NCBI RefSeq assembly: GCF_003056405.1 | Contig: NZ_PYVZ01000001.1 | Location: forward strand, 310,001-374,000 | Direction of reading: 5' to 3' | Source of the DNA: Devosia indica | Lineage (GTDB): Bacteria; Pseudomonadota; Alphaproteobacteria; Rhizobiales; Devosiaceae | DNA: 64,000 nucleotides | In this document: positions 1 through 7,821 of the stretch, piece by piece | Layout of the letters: each line of letters opens with the position of its first letter | Numbering within the stretch: position 1 is the first letter of the stretch | Program-made: the position numbers and the translations under genes | The notes under the pieces: model-generated | The model's input: the letters and a program-made list of their open reading frames with translations, nothing else | Told to the model about the DNA's origin: nothing | Database searches by the model: none

Positions 1-230
1 TGAGCGAAAAATTCACCCAGCTGGTCGCCGATAGCGCCGAGGCGCAGGCCCAGGCCCGCGCACATGGCCCGGTCTATGAAGAAACGCGCTTCGGCCAGAC
101 CGTGTTCATCTTCGACGGCGTCGAACGCGAAAAACTCGAACCGCTGGGCCGCATCTCGACGCCCACCATTTCGGACCTCTTCGTGGCGTTGATGCAGCGG
201 CCCACAGCCAATCCGGAGACCGCCCGATGA
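1..230 (+). CDS. ABC transporter ATP-binding protein, C-terminal fragment
   Basis: Only the last 75 codons are inside the window; the reading frame enters at base 3 and stops at the TGA at 228-230. The fragment has no Walker motifs and looks like the C-terminal tail of an ABC-2 type ATPase (FGQTVFIFDG, then ISTPTISDLFVALM). The assignment rests mainly on context: its stop overlaps the start of an ABC-2 permease by 4 bases (ATGA), which implies translational coupling of an ATPase/permease pair. The substrate cannot be inferred. Confidence 0.7.
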   Translation, partial: SEKFTQLVADSAEAQAQARAHGPVYEETRFGQTVFIFDGVEREKLEPLGRISTPTISDLFVALMQRPTANPETAR

Positions 231-1117
231 AGGCCTTCTTCGCCCTGATCCACCGCGAGTTCATCGAGCATCGCGGGGCCTTTTTCATCGCGCCGCTGGT
301 GCTGGTAGGGGTGGTCTTTGCCCTGACCCTGCTGGCGTTCAGTGTTGACCGGCTCGACACGCGCTTTTCCGGTCAATTGCTGACCGTGGTGCCCACCTGG
401 GTGTTCGAGGCCGGCTTTGCCGGTCTCTCGGGCGCCTGGCTGGCCTATCTGGGGTTCGTGCTGTTCTTTTATTGCGCCGATGGCTTTGCCGCCGACAAGC
501 GCAACAATGCCATGCTGTTCTGGAAGTCGATGCCAGTCACCGACTTCAAGGTCCTGCTCAGCAAGATTACCGCCGCGCTGACCATCCTGCCCGGCGCCGT
601 CTTTGCGGTGGCGCTGGTCAGCATCATGCTGATGTTTGGCGTGGCCTATGTCACCACCATGATCGCGGGCCTCGGCAATGCTGGGCTGTTCGGCGCCATT
701 GTGGGGATTTACGGCCAGATGGCGCTGGTGTTCCTCGTGCTGCTGGTCTGCGGTCTCTTGTGGTATCTGCCCTATATGGCGCTGGTCGGCGCCCTGGGCA
801 GCGTCGTGGGCCGCTGGGCCATTCCGCTTTCGCTGCTGCTGCCCACCGTGGTTTCCGCGCTGGAATGGGTGACCCTGGGGGGGCTGCATCCCTTTGCCAC
901 CCGCACCTGGGCCTATCTCGACTACCGCTCGCAATTGCCGGTATCCACCGACCATCTCGACCGGGTCTTCGAGGGTCAGGAGCCGTTCGATGCCACGCTG
1001 TTCGTGACGGATTTCCTGCAGAAATTCGACTGGCTGCAGGTCGGTATCGGCATCGGGTTCGCCCTGGTCGCGCTCTATGTCGCCTCCGAATATCGCCGCC
1101 GGGCGGCCGCCAACTAA
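227..1117 (+). CDS. ABC-2 type transporter permease
   Basis: A 296-residue polytopic membrane protein. A short cytoplasmic N-terminus (MKAFFALIHREFIEHRGAFF) leads into about six hydrophobic segments (roughly residues 20-42, 63-86, 112-135, 150-180, 185-215 and a final one near 268-287), with a basic end (YRRRAAAN). This is the layout of ABC-2 permeases such as those in gliding, antibiotic or lipid exporters. It overlaps the upstream ATPase by ATGA, so the two probably form one transporter of unknown substrate. A rho-independent terminator follows at 1154-1190. Confidence 0.8.
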   Translation: MKAFFALIHREFIEHRGAFFIAPLVLVGVVFALTLLAFSVDRLDTRFSGQLLTVVPTWVFEAGFAGLSGAWLAYLGFVLFFYCADGFAADKRNNAMLFWKSMPVTDFKVLLSKITAALTILPGAVFAVALVSIMLMFGVAYVTTMIAGLGNAGLFGAIVGIYGQMALVFLVLLVCGLLWYLPYMALVGALGSVVGRWAIPLSLLLPTVVSALEWVTLGGLHPFATRTWAYLDYRSQLPVSTDHLDRVFEGQEPFDATLFVTDFLQKFDWLQVGIGIGFALVALYVASEYRRRAAAN

Positions 1118-1153
1118 AGTCCGTCAAGAAGACGATCCCATGCAAAACCTTGG

Positions 1154-1190
1154 CCGCCGCGCTCCGCAAAGGAGGCGGCGGTTTTCTCTT
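1154..1190 (+). terminator. Rho-independent terminator after the ABC-2 operon
   Basis: GC-rich arms CCGCCGCGCTCC (1154-1165) and GGAGGCGGCGG (1171-1181) pair with one bulged base around a short loop and run into TTTTCTCTT. It separates the ABC-2 genes from the glycosyltransferase downstream. Confidence 0.85.
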
Positions 1191-1237
1191 GTGCGGCGTC
1201 ATGCTAGATGCGCGCGACCCGAAGGACTTGAGGCCGC

Positions 1238-2047
1238 ATGACCCTGCCCCCGATCATCAGCTTCTGGCATGGCCCGCTGAGCTGGCTGGAGGTGTTGTGC
1301 ATCACCGCCTTTGTCCGGCGCGGCCATCGCGTGCTGGTGCATTCCTATGACACCATAGAGAACCTGCCGGCCGGGGCCGAATGGCGCGATGCGGCCGCAT
1401 TGCTGCCGCGCGAGAAGCTGGTGTTCTACAAGGGCAAGGGCACGCCGGGGGTGTTCTCGGACCATTTCCGCTATGCGGTGATGCGCGCCGGGCTGGGGGT
1501 CTATGCCGATCTCGACATCTATTGCGTGCGGCCCATTGAAGGGCCGCCGGATTATCTGTTCGCCTGGGAGCGGCCCGGCTCGGTCAATGGCGCGGTGCTG
1601 CATATACCGGCGGATGCGCCGCTGCTGGCCGATCTGCTGAGCATTTTCGAAGCCAGGAAGCGCCCGCTTTTCGAGCCGCATCTGCCACCAATGCGGCGCC
1701 TCGAAGTGGCGTTCCGTCGCCTGGTCGGGGACCGGGTTTCGCCCGAGCATATGCAATATGGTGCCACCGGCCCGATGGCGCTGACCCATTATGTCGCCCG
1801 GCACGGCCTGACCGACACGGTGCGGTCGGCGGCGACCTTCTATCCCGTGCCCTATGAGGGCATTCCGGCCCTAATGCAGGCCGGCTCCAGCCTGGACGCA
1901 GCCATCACCCCCGAAACGCTAGGTATTCACCTCTGGCGCAGCCAGTTGACCGATCGCGGCCGCGCCGGCCTGCCCCTGCCGGCCAAGGGCAGTGCCCTGG
2001 CCGCGCTCTGCGCCGAAGAAGGGCTCGATCCGGCCGCGGTGGCCTAA
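1238..2047 (+). CDS. GT32-like glycosyltransferase with DXD motif
   Basis: A 269-residue soluble protein resembling the DXD sugar-binding (Gly_transf_sug, GT32) family. The stretch around residues 80-100 reads SDHFRYAVMRAGLGVYADLD, the usual (S/A)DxxRYxxLxxxGGxYxDxD signature; the DLD is the predicted metal and nucleotide-sugar site. Another family-like motif is the WHGPLS near the N-terminus. It probably transfers a hexose onto a surface glycan or lipid, but donor and acceptor are unknown. GAGG lies close upstream of the ATG. It converges on a GT8 gene, and their stop codons overlap at 2044-2047. Confidence 0.75.
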   Translation: MTLPPIISFWHGPLSWLEVLCITAFVRRGHRVLVHSYDTIENLPAGAEWRDAAALLPREKLVFYKGKGTPGVFSDHFRYAVMRAGLGVYADLDIYCVRPIEGPPDYLFAWERPGSVNGAVLHIPADAPLLADLLSIFEARKRPLFEPHLPPMRRLEVAFRRLVGDRVSPEHMQYGATGPMALTHYVARHGLTDTVRSAATFYPVPYEGIPALMQAGSSLDAAITPETLGIHLWRSQLTDRGRAGLPLPAKGSALAALCAEEGLDPAAVA

Positions 2048-2916
2048 CGCGCCAGCCGCAGCTTTTTCAGCCACCAGCGCTTCCAGCGGTGCCGGGCGAA
2101 GCGGTAGTACAAGGCATTGGTCATGGTGTGGCGGTAGAGCCGGGCAAAGGCCACGCTGGGCATCATCGTGGAGAGCAGATGCCAGGGGCTGTTGTCGCCG
2201 GTATAGTGAATGATGGCTGGGTTCAGGCTTTCATGGGCAGGCACGGAATCGATGGTGTTCCAGCGCCATGACAGGCTCAGCCATTGCCCCTTGAAGGTCA
2301 GGTTCAACAGGTCCTGGTCATAGTAGATGCGCTGCATGATCCCGGCCTGGTGCAGCTCTTCCATCTTCTCGATGATGCGCGCTTCGCGCCAGCGCCTGAC
2401 GTCGATCAGCATCACTCCGGAATTGAAATAGTAGTCAGCCGGATCGAAGATATCGCGGTTTTTGCGCATGTCCCGGCCACTGGTGATATACGCCCCCGAG
2501 ATGTCGCGCACCGCAGCGATGGCGTTGCCTTCCAGATCCAGGTCGAAAAGCCGTTTCACATCGTCCCGGACCATGGTGTCGCAATCGAGATAAAGCACGC
2601 GGTCAACGCCGTCGCCCACCAGCCGGTCGATCAGCAGGCGGGCATAGACAATGCTGGGGAAGCGTTCGCTCTCGGGCATACGCGCGGCAATGTCGGTGAA
2701 CATATCCATCTGGTCGAGCGCGTGCCAGACCAGGGTCACCGGAAACTCATCCCGGATCGCCTCAAGGTCGGCCTTGTGTTCCGGGGTCATCGTGCGGTGG
2801 CAGAGGTGAAACACCAGCTCTTCGCGCTTCGGGGTGAACAGGCATACCGAGCGCATGGTGGCAAAGGCCGGCGCCCAGAAATTGTCGTCAAAGGTCAGGG
2901 CGATATGCATGCTCAT
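2044..2916 (-). CDS. Glycosyltransferase family 8 protein
   Basis: A 290-residue protein with the GT8 (LgtC/glycogenin-like) layout: an N-terminal MHIALTFDDNFWAPAFATM strand, an RLLIDRLV helix, the metal-binding DXD as LYLDCDTM near residues 116-123, FNSGVMLIDVRRW around 166-178, YYDQDLLN, and a late histidine in IIHYTGDNSPW near residue 236. GT8 enzymes are retaining hexosyltransferases that often build LPS outer core. The C-terminus is very basic (RHRWKRWWLKKLRLAR), which suggests peripheral membrane attachment. A second ATG lies two codons downstream (2910) and cannot be excluded as the start. Confidence 0.85.
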   Translation of the reverse strand: MSMHIALTFDDNFWAPAFATMRSVCLFTPKREELVFHLCHRTMTPEHKADLEAIRDEFPVTLVWHALDQMDMFTDIAARMPESERFPSIVYARLLIDRLVGDGVDRVLYLDCDTMVRDDVKRLFDLDLEGNAIAAVRDISGAYITSGRDMRKNRDIFDPADYYFNSGVMLIDVRRWREARIIEKMEELHQAGIMQRIYYDQDLLNLTFKGQWLSLSWRWNTIDSVPAHESLNPAIIHYTGDNSPWHLLSTMMPSVAFARLYRHTMTNALYYRFARHRWKRWWLKKLRLAR

Positions 2917-3060
2917 CTATCGGGTCCCGCTCCGCTCAGTCATGCCCCCCGGGGCCGGATCGGCTCGCTTTTCCATTTCCGTGACGCCTCGTCAACCGGC
3001 AAGTGATCGGCAGCCGCAAGCTGGCCGTAAGCGCGTCGAGATCAATTCGCAATGCACTAC

Positions 3061-3082
3061 TTGCGAATGATTTGCAATTGCA
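3061..3082. promoter_or_regulatory. Fur-family (Mur/Fur-like) operator before sitABCD
   Basis: TTGCGAATGATTTGCAA at 3061-3077 is a near-perfect inverted repeat (TTGCRAAT, one centre base, ATTYGCAA), and a second perfect palindrome TGCAATTGCA overlaps it at 3073-3082. The elements lie 35-56 bases upstream of the sitA ATG. Repeats of TGCAA type are typical operators for manganese-responsive Mur/Fur repressors in rhizobia. The site is seen directly; the identity of the regulator is inferred from the operon it precedes. Confidence 0.7.
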
Positions 3083-3116
3083 TTATCTGTAAGGCCGTTC
3101 GTATCTGGAGTTGCCC

Positions 3117-4022
3117 ATGCGCCGCCGCCTGCTGTCTGCCCTTTTGCTCGCCGCCCCCCTGGCCATGACCTTACCTGCCATGACCCTGCCCGCAATGGCG
3201 CAGGAGCGGCTCAAGGCCGTCACGACCTTCACCATTCTGGCCGACATGGCCCAGAATGTTGCCGGGGATGCGGCCGATGTGGTCTCGATCACCAAGCCGG
3301 GCGCCGAGATCCATAATTACCAGCCCACGCCGGGTGACCTGGTGGGGGCACAGGATGCCGATCTGGTGCTCTGGAACGGGCTTAACCTCGAGCAATGGTT
3401 CACCCAGTTCCTCGACAATCTGCCCGATGTGCCCAGCGTCGTGCTGACCGAAGGCATTGAGCCGATCGGCATTGGCGAGGGGCCCTATGAGGGCAAGCCC
3501 AATCCGCACGCCTGGATGTCGCCGACCGACGCCCTGGTCTATGTCGACAATATCCGCGCCGCCTTCGCCGAGGCCGATCCGGCCAATGCCGAAACATATA
3601 ATGCCAATGCAGCAGCCTATGCCGCCGAGATCACCGCCACGGTCGAGCCGATCCGCCAGGCCCTGGCGGCCATTCCCGAGGAGCAGCGCTGGCTGGTCAC
3701 CTCGGAAGGCGCCTTTTCCTATCTGGCGCGCGATTTTGGCCTGAAGGAGCTTTACCTCTGGCCGATCAATGCCGACCAGCAAGGCACACCGCGACAGGTG
3801 CGCGATGTCATTGACGCGGTGCGTGAAAACGATATTCCGGTGGTCTTCTCGGAGAGCACGATTTCGTCCAAGCCGGCAGAGCAGGTGGCGCGCGAGACTG
3901 GCGCGACATATGGCGGCGTGCTCTATGTTGACTCCCTGTCCGAGGCGGACGGGCCGGTTCCCACCTATCTCGATCTGCTCAAAGTGACCACGCAAACCAT
4001 TGCTGCAGGATTGACCCAGTGA
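3117..4022 (+). CDS. sitA: Mn/Fe ABC transporter periplasmic binding protein
   Basis: A 301-residue cluster A-I solute-binding protein. A signal peptide ([14 protein letters not shown]..., cleavage predicted after AMA near residue 28) precedes the mature domain. The four expected metal ligands are present at family spacing: H66 in EIHNY, H131 in PHAWM, E197 in TSEGAF and D272 in YVDSL. There is no His-rich loop, so Mn/Fe (SitA/PsaA-like) is more likely than Zn (ZnuA). The ATG at 3117 is chosen because GGAG sits six bases upstream; an in-frame TTG at 3111 abuts the GGAG. It is the first gene of sitABCD. Confidence 0.9.
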   Translation: MRRRLLSALLLAAPLAMTLPAMTLPAMAQERLKAVTTFTILADMAQNVAGDAADVVSITKPGAEIHNYQPTPGDLVGAQDADLVLWNGLNLEQWFTQFLDNLPDVPSVVLTEGIEPIGIGEGPYEGKPNPHAWMSPTDALVYVDNIRAAFAEADPANAETYNANAAAYAAEITATVEPIRQALAAIPEEQRWLVTSEGAFSYLARDFGLKELYLWPINADQQGTPRQVRDVIDAVRENDIPVVFSESTISSKPAEQVARETGATYGGVLYVDSLSEADGPVPTYLDLLKVTTQTIAAGLTQ

Positions 4023-4894
4023 AAGACAATGCAGGCCCCGGCATTGCGATCAACGACATCACCGTTGCCTATCGCAACGGCACCACAGCCCTGAGGCATG
4101 CCAGCTTCACCAGCCCGCGCGGGTCGATCACCGCGCTGGTTGGCGTCAATGGCGCAGGCAAGTCGACCATTTTCAAGGCCATTATGGGTTTTGTGCCGGT
4201 GGTCAGCGGCACGATCTCCATTCTCGGACAGGCGGGGCGGCAGGCCCAGCGCCAGAACAGGGTGGCCTATGTGCCCCAGTCCGAGGATGTGGACTGGAAT
4301 TTTCCGGTGCTGGTGGAAGACGTAGTGATGATGGGGCGGTTCGGCCACATGAACATGCTGCGCATTCCCCGCGCCATCGACCGCGAAAAGGTCGCTGCGG
4401 CCCTTGGCCGGGTCAACATGACCCAATATGCCAAGCGCCAGATCGGCGAATTGTCCGGCGGGCAGAAAAAGCGCGTGTTCCTCGCCCGGGCGCTGGCGCA
4501 GGAAGGCGATGTCATCCTGCTCGACGAACCTTTCACCGGGGTCGACGTCCAGACCGAGGACGCCATCATCGCCCTGCTGCGCGATCTGCGCGACGAGGGC
4601 AAGGTGATCCTGGTCTCCACCCATAATCTGGGCTCGGTGCCCGAGTTCTGCGACCGCACCGTGATGGTAAAGGGCACGGTACTGGCCTATGGCCCGACAT
4701 CGGAAGTATTCACCCGTGACAAGCTCGAAGAAGCCTTTGGCGGCGTGTTGCGCCATTTCGTGCTCTCCGGCCAGGGCCTGCATGCCGATGACGATCCGCG
4801 CCATCTCTCGGTGCTGACCGATGATGAACGCCCGCTGGTCTTTTATGGCGAAAAGGGCAAGGAAGAGCACCAGCAGTCGAGCCGCGAGAAATGA
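4019..4894 (+). CDS. sitB: Mn/Fe ABC transporter ATP-binding protein
   Basis: A 291-residue ABC ATPase. Walker A is GVNGAGKST (residues 42-50), the Q-loop is YVPQSED, the signature LSGGQ is at 145-149, Walker B is VILLDEP at 165-171 and the switch His is in VSTHN. This matches the metal-transport branch (SitB/MntB/ZnuC). The GTG start overlaps the sitA stop by 4 bases and the end overlaps sitC by 4 bases, so the operon is translationally coupled. The protein has a long C-terminal tail beyond the ABC fold (about residue 240 onward), a usual feature of SitB proteins. Confidence 0.93.
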   Translation: MKDNAGPGIAINDITVAYRNGTTALRHASFTSPRGSITALVGVNGAGKSTIFKAIMGFVPVVSGTISILGQAGRQAQRQNRVAYVPQSEDVDWNFPVLVEDVVMMGRFGHMNMLRIPRAIDREKVAAALGRVNMTQYAKRQIGELSGGQKKRVFLARALAQEGDVILLDEPFTGVDVQTEDAIIALLRDLRDEGKVILVSTHNLGSVPEFCDRTVMVKGTVLAYGPTSEVFTRDKLEEAFGGVLRHFVLSGQGLHADDDPRHLSVLTDDERPLVFYGEKGKEEHQQSSREK

Positions 4895-5742
4895 TCGCCA
4901 CGCTGCTTGAGCCGTTTTCCTACAATTACATGGTCAATGCCATGTGGGTGTCCGCCCTGGTCGGCGGCGTCTGCGCTTTCTTGTCGGCCTATCTGATGCT
5001 CAAGGGCTGGTCGCTGATCGGCGACGCGCTGTCGCACTCGATCGTGCCGGGCGTGGCCGGGGCCTATATGCTGGGCCTGCCCTTTTCGCTTGGCGCCTTC
5101 CTCTCGGGCGGCCTTGCCGCCGGCGCCATGCTGTTCCTCAGCCAGCGGACCAAATTGCGCGAAGACGCCGTCATCGGGCTGATCTTTACCGGTTTTTTCG
5201 GGCTGGGCCTGTTCATGGTGTCGGTCTCGCCCACTTCGGTCGACGTGCAATCGATCGTCCTGGGCAATATCCTGGCCATCACGCCGGAAGACACGCTGCA
5301 ACTGGTGCTGATTTCAGTGGTGACACTGGCGGTGATGCTGGTGATCTGGAAGGATCTGATGGTCACCTTTTTCGACGAGAGCCATGCGCGCTCCATCGGG
5401 CTCCGGACCACATGGCTCAAGGCGATTTTCTTCACCCTTCTGAGCGCCGCCACGGTTGCCGCCATGCAGACGGTCGGGGCCTTTCTTGTCATCGCCATGG
5501 TGGTGACGCCGGGCGCCACGGCCTATCTGCTGTCGGACCGGTTTCCCCGCCTCATCCTGATCGCGATTGCAGTGGGCGTCTTGTCCTCGTCCATCGGTGC
5601 GTATCTGAGCTATTTCCTTGATGGGGCCACCGGCGGCATCATCGTGGTGCTGCAGACCCTGGTCTTCCTCACCGCCTTTGTCTTTGCGCCCAAGCATGGC
5701 TGGCTGGCCGCGCGACGGCGCCTGGCCGAGGAGACGCGCTGA
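4891..5742 (+). CDS. sitC: Mn/Fe ABC transporter permease
   Basis: A 283-residue ABC-3 family membrane permease with about eight hydrophobic segments. The family stretch [20 protein letters not shown] lies near residues 34-53. It begins with ATGA overlapping sitB and ends one base into the ATG of sitD (TGATG). Together with SitD it should form the heterodimeric channel energised by SitB and fed by SitA. Similarity to SitD is visible directly in the KGWSL.GDA.SH motif. Confidence 0.92.
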   Translation: MIATLLEPFSYNYMVNAMWVSALVGGVCAFLSAYLMLKGWSLIGDALSHSIVPGVAGAYMLGLPFSLGAFLSGGLAAGAMLFLSQRTKLREDAVIGLIFTGFFGLGLFMVSVSPTSVDVQSIVLGNILAITPEDTLQLVLISVVTLAVMLVIWKDLMVTFFDESHARSIGLRTTWLKAIFFTLLSAATVAAMQTVGAFLVIAMVVTPGATAYLLSDRFPRLILIAIAVGVLSSSIGAYLSYFLDGATGGIIVVLQTLVFLTAFVFAPKHGWLAARRRLAEETR

Positions 5743-6572
5743 TGGCCTGGTATGAAATGGCGCTCTGGCCATTCCAATTGTCCTTCATGGTGCAGGCCAT
5801 GGTGATCGCCGTGCTGGTGGCGGTGCCCACGGCCCTGCTCTCCTGCTTTCTGGTGCTCAAGGGCTGGTCGCTGATGGGCGATGCCATTTCCCATGCCGTG
5901 CTGCCCGGCGTGGTGCTGGCCTATGTGGTGGGCCTGCCGATCGGCATTGGCGCCTTTATCGCCGGCATGGTCTGCGCGCTTTCGGTGGGCTTTCTCAAGG
6001 AGCATAGCCGGATCAAGGAAGACACGGTGATGGGCGTGGTGTTTGCGGGCCTGTTTGGCCTGGGCATCGTGCTCTACACCGCCATCACCACCGATGTGCA
6101 TCTCGATCATATCCTGTTCGGCAATATGCTCGGGGTGAACGGGGCCGACATTCTGCTGGCCGTCATCATCGCCCTGGCCGTGGTCCTGGTGATCGGCGCC
6201 AAATGGCGCGATCTGATGCTGTTCATCTTCGATGCGCAGCAGGCCGGCGCCATCGGGCTCAACACGCGCCTGCTCCATTATGGGCTCCTGGCGATGATCT
6301 CGCTGACCATTGTGGGCGCCCTCCAGGCAGTGGGGATGATCCTGGTCATTGCCCTCTTGATTGCCCCGGGCGCCATCGCCTTTCTCATCACCCGCCGCTT
6401 CGGGGTGATGCTGCTGGTGGCCATGGGCGTTTCGGTGGGCTGCAGCCTGGTGGGCGTTTATGCCAGTTTCTTTCTCGACAGCGCCCCGGCGCCGACCATC
6501 GTCCTGTTGATGAGTATCTGCTTCATCCTGGCCTTCATCGCCACGCAAAGGCGCCGGGTGGCAACGGTCTGA
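5742..6572 (+). CDS. sitD: Mn/Fe ABC transporter permease
   Basis: A 276-residue ABC-3 permease, paralogous to SitC, with the same motif (VLKGWSLMGDAISHAVLPG near residues 37-55) and about eight membrane segments. It is the last gene of the four-gene operon. A short hairpin followed by TCTTTT lies at 6615-6640, just before the next gene, and may end the operon transcript. SitCD heterodimers import Mn2+ and in some rhizobia Fe2+; which metal is used here cannot be read from sequence. Confidence 0.92.
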   Translation: MAWYEMALWPFQLSFMVQAMVIAVLVAVPTALLSCFLVLKGWSLMGDAISHAVLPGVVLAYVVGLPIGIGAFIAGMVCALSVGFLKEHSRIKEDTVMGVVFAGLFGLGIVLYTAITTDVHLDHILFGNMLGVNGADILLAVIIALAVVLVIGAKWRDLMLFIFDAQQAGAIGLNTRLLHYGLLAMISLTIVGALQAVGMILVIALLIAPGAIAFLITRRFGVMLLVAMGVSVGCSLVGVYASFFLDSAPAPTIVLLMSICFILAFIATQRRRVATV

Positions 6573-6614
6573 TCGTCGAGTTATCCCCGCGGGCGCCACC
6601 GGTCGCACATTAGG

Positions 6615-6640
6615 CTCCAGTTCACGACTGGAGTCTTTTC
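6615..6640 (+). terminator. Hairpin between sitD and the S74-domain gene
   Basis: Perfect 7-bp arms CTCCAGT (6615-6621) and ACTGGAG (6627-6633) flank a five-base loop and are followed by TCTTTTC. It could end sitABCD transcription. The right arm also contains the GGAG that serves as ribosome binding site for the ATG at 6643, so the same fold would hide that site in a read-through transcript. Confidence 0.6.
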
Positions 6641-6642
6641 TC

Positions 6643-7698
6643 ATGGATCAAACATCCCGCCTTGCCCTGCCCTTCATCATGTCGGGGCAGGCGCTCAAGC
6701 ACATTACCCATAATGACGCCCTCAACCGGCTCGACGCCCTGGTGCAGCCGGTCGTGGAATCCACACAGGTCACCGCGCCGCCCGTCTCGCCGCTACCCGG
6801 CGAAGCCTGGATCGTGCCATCGGGCGCGACCGGCGCCTGGGCCGGTCACAGCAACGAAATCGCCGCCTGGCAGGCCGGCGCCTGGATGTTTCATGACCCG
6901 GCCGAGGGCTGGCAGGTGTTCGACCGGGCCAGCGGCACCCTGCTGGTCTTTGCCGGAACCGATTGGGTGGCCGTGGCTGCCACCGGCGCAGGCCTGCCGC
7001 AACTGGGCGTCAACACCAGCGCCGATCTCACCAACCGGCTGGCCGTGGCTTCGGCGGCGACATTGCTGACCCATGACGGGGCCGGGCACCAGCTCAAGCT
7101 CAACAAGGCCGCCGGCACCGATACGGCGAGCCTGCTGTTCCAGGCCAACTGGTCGGGCCGGGCCGAAATGGGGCTGATGGGGGACAATGACTGGCGCATC
7201 AAGGTCAGCCCCGATGGCGCAACCTGGACCGATGCGATCACCATTGCAGCCAACACCGCCGAGCTGCGCGTCGCCGGGGCGCTGAACCCGGTGGGCGACA
7301 ACACGCAGACCCTGGGGGACAGCGGCGCGCGCTGGGCCGCAATATGGTCGGCGAGCGGCACGATCCAGACCTCGGACGCGCGGCACAAGACCGCCATCAC
7401 CCCCACCGATCTGGGGCTTGACTTCATTCGCCTGCTCGCTCCGGTGCGGTTCGAATGGAAAGGCGGCGACGGGCGCAGTCATTATGGGCTCATCGCCCAG
7501 CAGGTGGCCGAAGTCGCGGCGGGTCTCGACACCGATTTTGGCGGCCACGTTCTGGCCAATCCGAGCGACCCGCAGAGCCAGCAAGCCCTGCGCTACGACC
7601 AGTTCATCGCCCCGCTGGTGCGGGCCGTGCAGGAGCTGGCAGCCAGGGTGGAGGAATTGGAAGGCGGGAAAGGGCGGGATGCTCCCCTCTCCCCTTGA
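6643..7698 (+). CDS. DUF2793 protein with C-terminal peptidase S74 chaperone domain
   Basis: A 351-residue two-part protein. Residues about 1-110 match DUF2793 (LALPFIMSGQALKHITHNDA, then a Gly/Trp-rich region with GEAWIVPSGA). Residues about 240-335 match the peptidase S74 / intramolecular chaperone of endosialidases and phage tail spikes (SDARHKT..., LLAPVRFEWKGG, HYGLIAQQVAEV, then a helical tail ending in coiled-coil-like RVEELEGG). S74 domains normally trimerise fibres and then cut themselves off. No other phage gene is nearby. The last codons (APLSP and the stop) lie in an intergenic repeat element starting at 7684. Confidence 0.8.
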   Translation: MDQTSRLALPFIMSGQALKHITHNDALNRLDALVQPVVESTQVTAPPVSPLPGEAWIVPSGATGAWAGHSNEIAAWQAGAWMFHDPAEGWQVFDRASGTLLVFAGTDWVAVAATGAGLPQLGVNTSADLTNRLAVASAATLLTHDGAGHQLKLNKAAGTDTASLLFQANWSGRAEMGLMGDNDWRIKVSPDGATWTDAITIAANTAELRVAGALNPVGDNTQTLGDSGARWAAIWSASGTIQTSDARHKTAITPTDLGLDFIRLLAPVRFEWKGGDGRSHYGLIAQQVAEVAAGLDTDFGGHVLANPSDPQSQQALRYDQFIAPLVRAVQELAARVEELEGGKGRDAPLSP

Positions 7699-7803
7699 GG
7701 GAGACGGGTGAGGGGGTCCGCCCGATCAACAACATCCGGGGCCATGAGAGGCATCAACCCCTCATCCGCCCTTCGGGGCACCTTCTCCCTCAAGGGGAGA
7801 AGG
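7684..7803. repeat. Composite inverted-repeat element, family A copy 1
   Basis: A left unit (CCCCTCTCCCCTTGAGGGAG... ending GGGTGAGGGGG) faces a right unit (CCCCTCATCCGCCCTTCGGG... ending CAAGGGGAGAAGG). The left unit matches the reverse complement of the right unit with about 14 bases missing. Related elements occur at 23794-23926 and 42602-42724. Such palindromic elements are common intergenic repeats in Rhizobiales genomes. This copy runs into the 3' end of the S74-domain gene. Confidence 0.8.
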
Positions 7804-7821
7804 AAGAAGGGTGGCCGCCCC

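Noticed and set aside
3111..3116. TTG start for sitA two codons before the ATG
   Set aside because: The GGAG ends directly at the TTG, leaving no spacing; the ATG at 3117 has ideal spacing.
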